Shown: piece after piece, positions 26,168 through 34,756 of the stretch
How positions within the stretch are numbered: the stretch's first letter is position 1
How the letters are laid out: each line of letters begins with the position of its first letter
Assembly: GCA_024235255.1 (NCBI GenBank)
Contig: JACKMT010000003.1
Location: 372,001 to 436,000, forward strand
DNA: 64,000 nucleotides
Origin: Chromatiaceae bacterium
GTDB taxonomy: Bacteria > Pseudomonadota > Gammaproteobacteria > Chromatiales > Chromatiaceae
Direction of reading: 5' to 3'
The notes under the pieces: model-generated
Told to the model about the DNA's origin: nothing
What the model saw: the letters and a program-made list of their open reading frames with translations, nothing else
Database searches by the model: none
Translations under genes and position numbers: made by a program

Positions 26168-26770
26168 TCAAGCTGTGGCTTGAGCGGCGCGCCCTGCCTC
26201 GAACGCGGCTTCGTTGATCTCGACGAGCTTAGGCTTGTGCTTGCGAAAGCGCTCCAGGATGACATTCTTGAGGATTTCGGGCGCAAACGGCAGGTACTCG
26301 GAGATGGCTCCAAGCATGACCGTGTTCACCAACCTGAAGTTGCCGAGACCCGCGGCAATGGCGCCGGCATCGAAGGCGTGCATATGAATATCGGCTGCGC
26401 GCATCTGCCCTACCGGATCCTCCGGATAGTCGAACAGACCGAGGCTGACCACCGGCGGCTCCTGGCGTGTGGTACTCACCATAGCTACGCCGTCGGGACG
26501 CAGATGACTGCACCAGCGCAGCGACTCGGCCGGCTCGAATCCGACCAGTATGTCCACCTCTCCCGGCGGAATCGCCGGGGAGAGCACTTTATCGCCAAAC
26601 CGGACATGAGAGGTGACCACGCCGCCGCGCTGCGCCATGCCTGCCACTTCGGTTTTTTTTACATCGTAGCCCTGCGCCAGAGCGGTCTGGGCGAGAATCT
26701 CGGCGGCGGTCATGACGCCCTGGCCACCGATACCCGCGACCAGAATATTGGTGATTTTATGCTCGCTCAC
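26168..26770 (-). CDS. iorB: Indolepyruvate:ferredoxin oxidoreductase, beta subunit
   Basis: IorB is the gamma-domain subunit of the 2-oxoacid:ferredoxin oxidoreductase that converts aryl-pyruvates to aryl-acetyl-CoAs and CO2 with reduced ferredoxin as product. The 200-residue protein shows VAGIGGQGVMTAAEILAQ, the KKTEVAGMAQRGGVVTSHVR block and GFEPAESLRW. A GTG at 26770 is chosen because AGAGGG precedes it; a TTG six codons earlier lacks a ribosome site. It follows iorA after a 149-bp gap, which is unusually long for subunits of one enzyme. Confidence 0.9.
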   Translation of the reverse strand: MSEHKITNILVAGIGGQGVMTAAEILAQTALAQGYDVKKTEVAGMAQRGGVVTSHVRFGDKVLSPAIPPGEVDILVGFEPAESLRWCSHLRPDGVAMVSTTRQEPPVVSLGLFDYPEDPVGQMRAADIHMHAFDAGAIAAGLGNFRLVNTVMLGAISEYLPFAPEILKNVILERFRKHKPKLVEINEAAFEAGRAAQATA

Positions 26771-26919
26771 AATAGGCCCTCTAGGCAAAATAAAGAGTAA
26801 TATCGGTCGTTCAGAACGGTTTATGTTGAAGCTGGTGAAGCGCTATCCAATTTGAATCACTACGCAGCCAGCGACCGCCAGGCTGTCCATGCGTTTGCCG
26901 GTAAATATCTCAATTGATT

Positions 26920-28827
26920 TCACCGGCGGACAAAATTTTCCACCGGAACAATCGCGTCCGGACCACAGGTCGAGGGACAAAGGTTGCATCCGGTGCAGGC
27001 GCTGCTCTCGATGCGGACAAATGCCAGCTCCTTCTCTTTGCCGTTGGGTTTTACCACGGTCTCGCGCCGGGTAACGTAGATCGCGGGACAGCCCACATCC
27101 AGACAGTTTTTACAGCCGGTGCACTTCTCATCCTCTACCCTGAGGGGTGGTTTAGCGGCGTAAAAATCCACCAGTACACAGGGCTGATTGGTGATGATTA
27201 CCGAGGTGTCCTCAATTTTCACCTCTTCGCGCAGCGCCTTGAACATGGTCGGCAGTTCGTACGGATTGACCTCGTGGATGCGCTCCGGTTTAACGCCCAG
27301 CGCCTCGCACAGTTTGGCGAAATTGACACGTGGACTCACCTCACCGTGGATGTCGCGTCCGCTGCCCGGGTTGTCCTGACCGCCGGTCATACCTACAGCC
27401 CGGTTGTCGAGCAGCAGTATAGTGACGTTGCCCCGATTGTAGGTGATGTCCAGCAGGCCCTGCATACCCATGTGCATAAAGGTCGAATCGCCGATGACCG
27501 CGATAATCTTCTGCTCCTTGTCGACATCGGTGCGACCTTTGTCCAGACCAAGGGCCACGCCCATCGAGGCGCCCATGCAGATCGTGGTATCCAGCGCATT
27601 CCAAGGGTGGCCGGCGCCCAGCGTATAGCAGCCGATATCGCCGGATATCGACTTGTTCCGAATCTTGGAGAGGCAGTAGTAGATGCCGAGATGCGGGCAG
27701 GCCACGCACATGGTCGGCGGCCGCGGAAAGAGGCTGCTGCCGGGTGGCGGCGGGGGTACCTTAACCTCGGGTACATTTGCACGGCTTTGCGTTGGAGTCG
27801 GCTTGTCTGCCGGTGCCTCACCGATCAGTGGGCCGATGGCGGGGCGGAGCACCTGCGGTGCCAACTCACCGATGCGCGGCAGAATCTCTTTGCCCAGAAC
27901 CCGGACGCCGGCTGCCTTGATCTCCAGCTCCAGAATAGGCTCCACCTCTTCTGCGACAACCAGTTGCCCGACCTCGGCGGCGAAGGCGCGGATCTTCTCC
28001 AGCGGTACCGGGTAACTCATGCCGAGTTTGAGAATGGGGGCCTCCGGATAGGCCTCCTGAATATGCATATATACCGGTCCGGATGTGACGAAACCGATCC
28101 GCGAGTCGCTGCCTTCCTTGATAAAGTTCAGCTCACTCTCTTCGCTGTACTGCTGCAGCCGCTCCTCGCGCTGGTACATCAGCGGGATGCGGTGTTTGGC
28201 GTTGGTGGGGATCATCACCAATCTGGCTGGATCCTTCTGAAAGCCCACGCCGCTGTTGTGGGGACGGCGTTCGCTGGTGGTGACAACGCCTTTCACGTGG
28301 CAGATGCGGGTTGTCATGCGCAGGATAACCGGGGTGTTAAACTGTTCGGAGAGGTCGAACGCGAATCGGGTAAGATTGTAGGCTTCCTGCGCATCGGACG
28401 GTTCCAGCACGGGCACGTGCGCAAAGCGGCCCCAGAAGCGCGAATCCTGTTCGTTCTGCGACGAGGAGAGGCCGACATCGTCGGCAACTGCGATTACCAA
28501 CCCACCGCCGACGCCGATCAATGTCTGGGTCAGCAGCGCATCCGATGCCACGTTCAGGCCGACGTGCTTCATGGCACAAAGGGCGCGGCTGCCCGCCAAC
28601 GATGCCCCGATGCAGACTTCAAGCGACACCTTTTCGTTGACTGACCACTCCGAGTACATCTCCGGCAGCCGGGAAGCGTACTCCAGAATCTCAGTCGCGG
28701 GTGTGCCCGGGTAGGCAGCCATTACCTTGCAGCCTGCTCCCCAGGCACCGCGTGCAACCGCTTCGTTGCCTGAGATAAGCAGCCTTTCGCCCGATGGCAG
28801 TGGGTTCACCGCATTCAATGTTGTCAC
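26920..28827 (-). CDS. iorA: Indolepyruvate:ferredoxin oxidoreductase, alpha subunit
   Basis: The 635-residue catalytic subunit. It begins with the pyrimidine-binding domain (LISGNEAVARGAW, AAYPGTPATEI), has a transketolase-C-like middle part, a proline-rich linker near residues 350-365, a TPP-binding domain (CPHLGIYY, GDIGCYTLG, IGDSTFMHMGMQGL, then NR) and two C-terminal [4Fe-4S] motifs (CTGCKNCLDVGCP and CTGCNLCPSTCGP). The reaction is reversible in anaerobes; with low-potential ferredoxin it can fix CO2 onto aryl-acetyl-CoA. The start is GTG at 28827 or TTG at 28818, where AAGGTG is better placed. Its neighbours are phenylacetate-CoA ligase and class II DAHP synthase. Confidence 0.94.
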   Translation of the reverse strand: MTTLNAVNPLPSGERLLISGNEAVARGAWGAGCKVMAAYPGTPATEILEYASRLPEMYSEWSVNEKVSLEVCIGASLAGSRALCAMKHVGLNVASDALLTQTLIGVGGGLVIAVADDVGLSSSQNEQDSRFWGRFAHVPVLEPSDAQEAYNLTRFAFDLSEQFNTPVILRMTTRICHVKGVVTTSERRPHNSGVGFQKDPARLVMIPTNAKHRIPLMYQREERLQQYSEESELNFIKEGSDSRIGFVTSGPVYMHIQEAYPEAPILKLGMSYPVPLEKIRAFAAEVGQLVVAEEVEPILELEIKAAGVRVLGKEILPRIGELAPQVLRPAIGPLIGEAPADKPTPTQSRANVPEVKVPPPPPGSSLFPRPPTMCVACPHLGIYYCLSKIRNKSISGDIGCYTLGAGHPWNALDTTICMGASMGVALGLDKGRTDVDKEQKIIAVIGDSTFMHMGMQGLLDITYNRGNVTILLLDNRAVGMTGGQDNPGSGRDIHGEVSPRVNFAKLCEALGVKPERIHEVNPYELPTMFKALREEVKIEDTSVIITNQPCVLVDFYAAKPPLRVEDEKCTGCKNCLDVGCPAIYVTRRETVVKPNGKEKELAFVRIESSACTGCNLCPSTCGPDAIVPVENFVRR

Positions 28828-29007
28828 CTTAAATTTAAACAGTATTCAGAATGTACGACACCCTGAAGTGCCGCGTGATGGTGTTGAAATGCTCAAACAA
28901 ACCACCAAGGATACAAAGTTTTGGCGGCAAATTGAATGAAAATCACTCTCTCTGGGAAGCTAGATCTTCAACTATTTCGGTAGTTTGAGCTTCGGATCTT
29001 GCTGTAG

Positions 29008-30309
29008 TCACTTCTTGCGATGATCAATGACGCGGACCGCTTTGCCTTCAGAGCGGGGTATCACGCCCAAGTCCTTGATGGAGACCCGGCAGCTGACGCC
29101 GATAAAATCCTTAATATCCCGCATCACTTTGGCGGCGACTTTGTCCCGGCTCTCCTGCGGCTGTTCCATCAGCGGGGGGCTTGCCTCCACATTGACCACC
29201 ATATTATCCAGACTGCCCTCGCGGAAAATCTCTATCTGATAGAAGGGCGAGAGCGTCTCGGTCTGCATCAATACCGACTCGACCTGGGAGGGGAACACAT
29301 TGACGCCGCGGATAATCAGCATATCGTCGCTGCGGCCGGTGATTCGCTGCATTCTGACGTGGGTGCGCCCGCATTTGCAGGGGGCGGGATTAAGTACCGA
29401 GATGTCGCGGGTGCGGTAACGGATGTTGGGAAACGCCTCCTTGGTCAGCGAAGTAAACACGATTTCACCCTCTTCACCGTAGGGGAGCGGCTTGCCGGTA
29501 TTGACGTCGACGCATTCGACCAGAAAATGGTCCTCCCAGATGTGCAGTCCGTTTTTGGCCTCGATGCACTCGTTGCCCACGCCCGGTCCCATCACTTCGG
29601 ACAAGCCATAGATGTCCACGCAATCTATGCCGAGCCTCGATTCGAGTTCGTAGCGCATCTCCTCGGTCCAGGGTTCGGCGCCGTGGATGCCGACTTTCAG
29701 TGGCAGTTTACGAATCTTCAACCCCATCTCGTCCGCGGCTTCCGCCAGGTTCAGTGCATAGGAGGGGGTACAGCTGATCGCCGTGGGGGCGAAGTCCTGC
29801 AGCAGCATCAGCTGCTTCTGAGTCTGGCCGCCGGACATCGGGGTGACCATCACACCCAACTCTTCGCCACCGTAATGCAGGCCCAGACCACCGGTGAAGA
29901 GACCGTAGCCGTAGGCGTTGTGCAGCCGGTCGCCGGGCTGCATGCCGGACGCGGCCAGGCAGCGCGCCACCAATTGCGCCCAGGTGCGTATGTCGCGCCT
30001 GGTGTAACCGACCACCGTCGGTTTACCGGTAGTGCCGGAAGAGGCGTGAACTCTGACCACCTGCTCGGTCGGGACGGCGAACAGTCCGAACGGATAGTTT
30101 TCCCTCAGGTGCTCTTTCTTCGTAAAGGGCAGCAGACGGACATCGGCGAGTGATTTGATGTGCTGCGGCTTGACGCCTAGATCATCCATGGCGTCGCGGT
30201 AAAAGCCGACTGTATGATAGCAGCGCTCTACGGTGGCGCGCAGTCTTCTCAATTGCAGCGCTTCCAGGTCTTCCCGTGGCAGCGTCTCGATGTCCGTGTG
30301 TAAGATCAT
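29008..30309 (-). CDS. paaK: Phenylacetate-CoA ligase (PaaK type)
   Basis: An AMP-forming ligase that activates phenylacetate or another aryl-acetate to its CoA thioester. The 433-residue protein has the adenylation P-loop SSGTTGKPTVVGYTR, the A5-like DIYGLSEVMGPGV block, GEIVFTSLTKEAFPNIRYRTRD and the RSDDMLIIRGVNVFPSQ hinge of the PaaK family. The ring-oxidation genes paaA-E are not nearby. With IorAB it could either channel aryl-acetates into aryl-pyruvates or serve amino-acid breakdown. It overlaps the thioesterase gene by four bases. The 180 bp between it and iorA may contain a second promoter, but none is clear. Confidence 0.92.
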   Translation of the reverse strand: MILHTDIETLPREDLEALQLRRLRATVERCYHTVGFYRDAMDDLGVKPQHIKSLADVRLLPFTKKEHLRENYPFGLFAVPTEQVVRVHASSGTTGKPTVVGYTRRDIRTWAQLVARCLAASGMQPGDRLHNAYGYGLFTGGLGLHYGGEELGVMVTPMSGGQTQKQLMLLQDFAPTAISCTPSYALNLAEAADEMGLKIRKLPLKVGIHGAEPWTEEMRYELESRLGIDCVDIYGLSEVMGPGVGNECIEAKNGLHIWEDHFLVECVDVNTGKPLPYGEEGEIVFTSLTKEAFPNIRYRTRDISVLNPAPCKCGRTHVRMQRITGRSDDMLIIRGVNVFPSQVESVLMQTETLSPFYQIEIFREGSLDNMVVNVEASPPLMEQPQESRDKVAAKVMRDIKDFIGVSCRVSIKDLGVIPRSEGKAVRVIDHRKK

Positions 30310-30752
30310 GTTTTCTCCCCGTTAATCCAATCCATCACGTCGTCTGAGCGGCGGTATACCGTACCTGTAAACAGTGCCAAAAGCGCGCTCTCAGCGTTGC
30401 GAACTTCGATATTATAGAGGCCGGTGCGGCCGGTTTTATTGGCTTCTCTGGCTTCCGCCACCAGCCGATCTCCAGCACGGCTGGCGCTCGGGTAGTTGAT
30501 CTGGGCCGTAATCGCAACTGCTGTTTTGCCGTGTGAATTGGATGCGACCGCAAACGCGAAGTCGGCTAAAGCGAAGGTCACGCCGCCGTGAGTAATACCC
30601 ACGGCGTTGAGCATATCATCGGTGACTTCGAGACTGACCTGACAGTAGCCTGGAGCCACCTGTTGCAGTTGGATACCGAGCAGTCGCGCGAAGCGGTCCT
30701 CCCGCTCCATCCAGCGGCCGATGGTTTCCGACAACTTTTGCAGATCAGCCAT
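30306..30752 (-). CDS. paaI: PaaI-like hotdog thioesterase
   Basis: A 148-residue acyl-CoA thioesterase of the PaaI family: hotdog fold with the catalytic-region motif AVGITHGGVTFALADFAFAVASN and the following INYPSASRAGDRL strand. PaaI removes CoA from dead-end hydroxyphenylacetyl-CoAs. The ATG at 30752 fits the family length; earlier in-frame codons (30788 and 30833) lie inside the rpoH terminator. It is the first gene of the leftward aromatic operon and starts 41 bp after the terminator, so its promoter must overlap the terminator or be supplied by read-through from rpoH. Confidence 0.85.
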   Translation of the reverse strand: MADLQKLSETIGRWMEREDRFARLLGIQLQQVAPGYCQVSLEVTDDMLNAVGITHGGVTFALADFAFAVASNSHGKTAVAITAQINYPSASRAGDRLVAEAREANKTGRTGLYNIEVRNAESALLALFTGTVYRRSDDVMDWINGEKT

Positions 30753-30792
30753 ATCAGCGGCATTCTTAACATGGATGCCGCCGGGCATCAAT

Positions 30793-30830
30793 AAAAAACC
30801 GGCACCCCGCTGCTCGGCGGCGTGCCGGTT
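30793..30830 (-). terminator. Rho-independent terminator of rpoH
   Basis: A 9-bp stem (30797-30805 with 30822-30830) with a GC-rich loop that can form its own small stem, followed by a T-run on the minus strand (30793-30798). It starts 14 bp after the rpoH stop. Confidence 0.88.
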
Positions 30831-30843
30831 CATAACGTACGGA

Positions 30844-31695
30844 TTATGCCTCTATTTGGCTTTTCAGTTTGTGCATTGCGCTCTTTTCAATCTGCCGGAT
30901 ACGTTCTGCGGAAACTCCGTAGCGGTCGGCCAGCTGATGTAGTGTCGCCTTCTGCTCCGACAGCCAGCGCGCTTCCAGAATTGCGCGGCTGCGTTCGTCA
31001 AGCGCTTCCAGCGCACTGTACAGACGGTTTTTCTCATCATCCTCACTATCAGAGCGTTCCAACTGCAGCGAGGGCTCCATGCGCAGATCCGGTAGATATG
31101 CGGCAGGCGCCAAAGCTACCGGACTCAAGTCATCCTCTCCCCCGGCGTCGAAGGCGACATCATGGTTGCTCAAGCGGGCTTCCATCTGCAGTACTGTTTC
31201 CGGTTTGACGCCCAACTCCTCGGCAACCTCGTCGACTTCATCTTGGGAGAACCACCCCAGTCGTTTCTTGGAACTGCGCAGGTTGAAGAAGAGCTTGCGC
31301 TGGGCTTTGGTAGTGGCAACCTTGACGATGCGCCAGTTGCGCAGCACAAATTCGTGTATTTCCGCTTTAATCCAGTGTACAGCGAAGGAGACGAGACGGA
31401 CGCCCATGTCGGGATCAAACCGTTTCACCGCCTTCATCAATCCTACCGTGCCTTCCTGAACCAGATCGGGAAGCCCCAGTCCGTAACCTGAATAACCGCG
31501 CGCAATCTTGATCACGAAACGCAGATGTGACAATACCAGCGTGCGTGCCGCTTCCAGATCATTATTGTCGCGCAGATTCACTGCTAGCCTATGCTCCTCT
31601 TCGGCGCTCAACATGGGCAGCTGATAGGCAGCGCCGACGTAGGAATCGAAATTCCCCGTCGGTACCAAGGCGTGAATGGCGAGTTCTTTACTCAT
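30844..31695 (-). CDS. rpoH: RNA polymerase heat-shock sigma factor sigma-32
   Basis: RpoH directs RNA polymerase to heat-shock promoters. The 283-residue protein has region 2 (DLVQEGTVGLMKAVKRFDPD, then FAVHWIKAEIHEFVLRNWRIVK), the RpoH box QRKLFFNLRSSKKRL specific for sigma-32, and region 4 (LHQLADRYGVSAERIRQIEK). It follows ftsY-ftsE-ftsX in the conserved order but has its own promoter, overlaid by a CIRCE element. The ribosome site GGAG is 8 bases before the ATG. Confidence 0.97.
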   Translation of the reverse strand: MSKELAIHALVPTGNFDSYVGAAYQLPMLSAEEEHRLAVNLRDNNDLEAARTLVLSHLRFVIKIARGYSGYGLGLPDLVQEGTVGLMKAVKRFDPDMGVRLVSFAVHWIKAEIHEFVLRNWRIVKVATTKAQRKLFFNLRSSKKRLGWFSQDEVDEVAEELGVKPETVLQMEARLSNHDVAFDAGGEDDLSPVALAPAAYLPDLRMEPSLQLERSDSEDDEKNRLYSALEALDERSRAILEARWLSEQKATLHQLADRYGVSAERIRQIEKSAMHKLKSQIEA

Positions 31696-31726
31696 TTGGA
31701 ATACTCCATTAGGTTACTCCGATATT

Positions 31727-31756
31727 ATTTTAGCACTCGTTAAATTCGAGTGCCAA
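31727..31756 (-). promoter_or_regulatory. CIRCE element (HrcA operator) over the rpoH promoter
   Basis: On the plus strand TTAGCACTC-GTTAAATTC-GAGTGCCAA (31730-31756) matches the CIRCE consensus TTAGCACTC-N9-GAGTGCTAA at 17 of 18 positions. On the minus strand it overlaps a sigma-70 promoter for rpoH: TTGGCA at 31751-31756, an 18-bp spacer, and TAAAAT at 31727-31732. HrcA bound here would cover the promoter. The expected transcript start is near 31720, giving a leader of about 25 bases. Confidence 0.9.
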
Positions 31757-31838
31757 TGCTTTTGGCAGTCTCGATGTAGGAGTGCCAGCCGCACGAAAAG
31801 TTCCACCGGGGGCTGCACCAGAGTCCGCGTTTGGCATT

Positions 31839-32813
31839 TCAGCTGGGCTCGATGCTGTGCAGATGGCGACCCACCGCGATCCAGGAACCCGCCAGCCCAA
31901 GCAGTGAACCGCAGCCGATCAACAGGGAGAAGGTCGAGAAATCCATGCCGGAGAGTATGAAGTCACTCTGATAAAGGCCAGCCAGCCGGGCCACCGGCGC
32001 ATCCAGCAGCCGCAGCGAGAGCGTCACCAGCAGCCAGCTGATGAGACCGCCGAAAAGACCGTACCAGGCGCCGCTGTAGAGGAACGGCCGGCGGATGAAG
32101 CTGTCGGTTGCGCCGATCAATTTGCTGATCTCTATCTCGGCATGCCGGTTTTGAATCTCCAGCCTTATTGTATTGACGATAATCAGGATGACCGCCAGGC
32201 CGAGCAGTGATGCGACGACCCAGACAAACCGGTCAGCAATCTCAGTGATGGCGTGAAAGCGAGTGACCCATTGCAGATCAAGTTGGGCGAAGTCGACGCC
32301 CTCCATCGCAGTCAGTTTGTCCGCCAGTGCCTGCGCTTGTTGCGGATCGCTAAGGGCATCGTCGGGTTTTACCACAATTACCGCGGGCAAGGGATTCTCT
32401 TCCAGTGTACTTAGTACCTCAGAGAATCCGCTCAACTCGCGGAACTCCCGCAAAGCCTGCTGTCGGGTAACTACACTGGCGCCGGAAATGCCGCTCTCCA
32501 GCTGCAGTCTCTTCGCCAGCTCAGCGGTCTGTTCATCACTGACCCTCTCCTCCATGTAAATCGAGATAGATGCTGCGCCATCCCAGCTGCCGCTCAAGAC
32601 CTGAACATTGTCTAGCATCAGGTGCAGACCGGCGGGCAGCGCGAGTGCAATGCCGATCACACAGATGGTCATCAACGAGGAGAAGGGTGCGCGTACCACC
32701 CTTCCCAGGCTGGACAGTGCCACCTGAAGATGGCGGGTCAACCAGATTTTGAGATTGATCTGCCGCCGGCTGCTGACCCGGGCCGAGCTTTTTCTGGGGC
32801 TTGATTCACGCAT
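31839..32813 (-). CDS. ftsX: Cell-division protein FtsX
   Basis: FtsX is the membrane part of FtsEX, which activates septal peptidoglycan hydrolases from the inner membrane. The 324-residue protein has a basic cytoplasmic N-terminus, a first membrane segment (SLMTICVIGIALALPAGLHL, about 45-65), a periplasmic domain (about 66-195) and three C-terminal segments (FVWVVASLLGLAVILIIV; LFGGLISWLLVTLSLRLL; FSLLIGCGSLLGLAGSW). It overlaps ftsE by eight bases. Confidence 0.95.
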   Translation of the reverse strand: MRESSPRKSSARVSSRRQINLKIWLTRHLQVALSSLGRVVRAPFSSLMTICVIGIALALPAGLHLMLDNVQVLSGSWDGAASISIYMEERVSDEQTAELAKRLQLESGISGASVVTRQQALREFRELSGFSEVLSTLEENPLPAVIVVKPDDALSDPQQAQALADKLTAMEGVDFAQLDLQWVTRFHAITEIADRFVWVVASLLGLAVILIIVNTIRLEIQNRHAEIEISKLIGATDSFIRRPFLYSGAWYGLFGGLISWLLVTLSLRLLDAPVARLAGLYQSDFILSGMDFSTFSLLIGCGSLLGLAGSWIAVGRHLHSIEPS

Positions 32814-33486
32814 CTGCGTAGACAGCTCGGTTGTCCTGTATCAGTTTGCCGTTGCTCAGCAACAGCGTCCGTCTTCCGAGGCGGCGGACGAGCCCGAGGT
32901 CGTGGGTTGCAATGAGCAGTGTGACACCCACCTGATTGAAGCTTTCAAACAGCGTCATGATCTCCTGTGACAGTTCGGAATCGAGATTGCCGGTCGGTTC
33001 GTCGGCCAGCACCACCGGCGGTCTGCTGACCACCGCCCTGGCAATGCCCACCCGTTGCTGTTCGCCGCCGGAGAGGGTGATCGGATAGGCCCGCTCGCGT
33101 TTCAGCAGACCCACTTTGTCCAGCGCTGCGCGCACTCTGCGGCTTACTTCATTGTGTCCCAAACCGGCTACGATCAGCGGCATCGCAACATTATCGAATA
33201 CCGTCCGGTCGCTCAGCAGCCGATGGTCCTGAAAAATCATCCCCACCTCGCGCCGGTGAAAAGGGATCTGGCTGCGTTTTAATCGGGTCAGGTTGCGGCC
33301 GCCTACCCGCAGCTGACCGCCGGTGGAGCGCTCCAGCAGCGCTATTAAACGCAGCATCGTGCTTTTTCCTGCACCCGAGTGGCCGGTCAGGAATACCATC
33401 TCACCGGGGTCGATCTCGAGCGTGATATTACTGATCCCGTCGTGTCCGCCCGGGTAGCGTTTGCTGACGTTGTCAAACGATATCAT
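32806..33486 (-). CDS. ftsE: Cell-division ATP-binding protein FtsE
   Basis: The 226-residue ATPase of FtsEX. Walker A is GHSGAGKSTMLRLI near residue 36, the signature LSGGEQQRVGIARA, and Walker B VVLADEPTGNLD. FtsE couples ATP hydrolysis to amidase activation and is recruited to the Z ring. It precedes ftsX with an overlap and follows ftsY after a 104-bp gap that shows no terminator. Confidence 0.96.
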   Translation of the reverse strand: MISFDNVSKRYPGGHDGISNITLEIDPGEMVFLTGHSGAGKSTMLRLIALLERSTGGQLRVGGRNLTRLKRSQIPFHRREVGMIFQDHRLLSDRTVFDNVAMPLIVAGLGHNEVSRRVRAALDKVGLLKRERAYPITLSGGEQQRVGIARAVVSRPPVVLADEPTGNLDSELSQEIMTLFESFNQVGVTLLIATHDLGLVRRLGRRTLLLSNGKLIQDNRAVYADA

Positions 33487-33590
33487 TTACTGATCCAGCA
33501 TCTGTTCTCGGGGCAACTCATGATTCTTGAATATCCGCGGCCGGACCTTGCTAAGCCGTAGCCTGGGAAAAAGTCTGCCTTCATATCCAC

Positions 33591-34574
33591 TTATTTAGCA
33601 AAGAGTGCCTCAATGAATTCATCCGGATCGAAGTGGCGCAGGTCTTCAATGGACTCGCCAACCCCGATAAACCGGATTGGGGTCCGCAGTTTGTCGGCGA
33701 TCGCAAACAGGATGCCGCCCTTCGCGGTGCCGTCCAGTTTGGTCAGTGTGATGCCGGTCAGACCCAGCGTCTGGTTAAACTGGAGCGCCTGGTTCAACGC
33801 ATTCTGGCCGGTGCCGGCGTCGATCACGAGCATGACTTCGTGCGGCGCGTCCGGATCGATCTTCTTCATCACCCGGGCGATCTTTGCCAGCTCTTCCATC
33901 AGATTCCCTTTGGTGTGCAGCCGGCCGGCGGTATCGGCGATCAGTACATCGATGTTGCGGGCGGTGGCTGCCTGCAGCGCGTCATAGATGACCGAAGCCG
34001 CATCCGCGCCGGAGTGCTGGGCGATAACCGGAATCCGGTTGCGTTGGCCCCAGCTCTGCAGCTGCTCCACCGCCGCCGCGCGGAAAGTGTCACCCGCTGC
34101 CAGCATGACGCTCTCTCCCTCCTCCTGCAGCCGTTTTGCCAGCTTGCCTATGGTTGTGGTTTTTCCGGCGCCATTGACACCCACCATCAGAATCACCTGA
34201 GGCCGTCCGGCCTGCGGCTGTACTACCGGCTTGTCGGCCTGGAGCAGAATATCCCGCAGCTGCTGCTTGAGCATTGACATGAGCGTCTCCGGATTGGACA
34301 GCTCCTTGCGTTTTACCCGGCCGGTAAGGTCATCGATAATGCGTTTGGTAGCCGCAGCGCCGACGTCCGCCGTTACCAGCAGCGCTTCCAACTCTTCCAA
34401 CAGATCGGCGTCGATGACTTTCTTTCCGAGCAGCAGATCGGCCAGACCGTCGGTGAGATTGTGGCGGGTTTTGGCAAGACGTTGTTTGAGGCGGGTGAAC
34501 ATCCCCGCTTCCGGAGGATGTTGCCCGGTGACAGCCGTTGCGCGCTTCTCTTTGCCTCTTCCAAAGCCAAACAT
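33591..34574 (-). CDS. ftsY: Signal recognition particle receptor FtsY
   Basis: FtsY is the membrane receptor for SRP and ribosomes making membrane proteins. At 327 residues it has only a short acidic/basic A region compared with E. coli. The N domain is followed by the G domain with G1 GVNGAGKTTTIGKLAKRL, the insertion-box AAGDTFRAAAVEQL, DTAGR, TKLDGTAKGG and FIGVGE. It is the first gene of ftsY-ftsE-ftsX-rpoH and divergent from the M16 peptidase pair (182 bp between start codons). Confidence 0.96.
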   Translation of the reverse strand: MFGFGRGKEKRATAVTGQHPPEAGMFTRLKQRLAKTRHNLTDGLADLLLGKKVIDADLLEELEALLVTADVGAAATKRIIDDLTGRVKRKELSNPETLMSMLKQQLRDILLQADKPVVQPQAGRPQVILMVGVNGAGKTTTIGKLAKRLQEEGESVMLAAGDTFRAAAVEQLQSWGQRNRIPVIAQHSGADAASVIYDALQAATARNIDVLIADTAGRLHTKGNLMEELAKIARVMKKIDPDAPHEVMLVIDAGTGQNALNQALQFNQTLGLTGITLTKLDGTAKGGILFAIADKLRTPIRFIGVGESIEDLRHFDPDEFIEALFAK

Positions 34575-34756
34575 CGATCATTTTCCCCGGCGCCCAGGAA
34601 CCCTGGTGGCGCTTTCTTGTCTCTAAATTCTGAATCATCTTGGACATTGCCGGGGCGGACTGAGAGAATCAGCGGCCTACGGCTCAAGTATCAAGAGTGA
34701 AATCGTATCATTTTGTTTGGACTCAACCTATCCCGAAGAGATTCAAGGAATTGGAA

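Noticed and set aside
26914..28644. Open frame of 576 codons antisense to iorA
   Set aside because: Produced by codon bias on the opposite strand of a clear IorA gene; no recognisable domain and it crosses no gene boundary sensibly.
29020..30153. Open frame of 377 codons antisense to the phenylacetate-CoA ligase
   Set aside because: Shadow of a well-conserved gene; H/G/R-rich composition without motifs.
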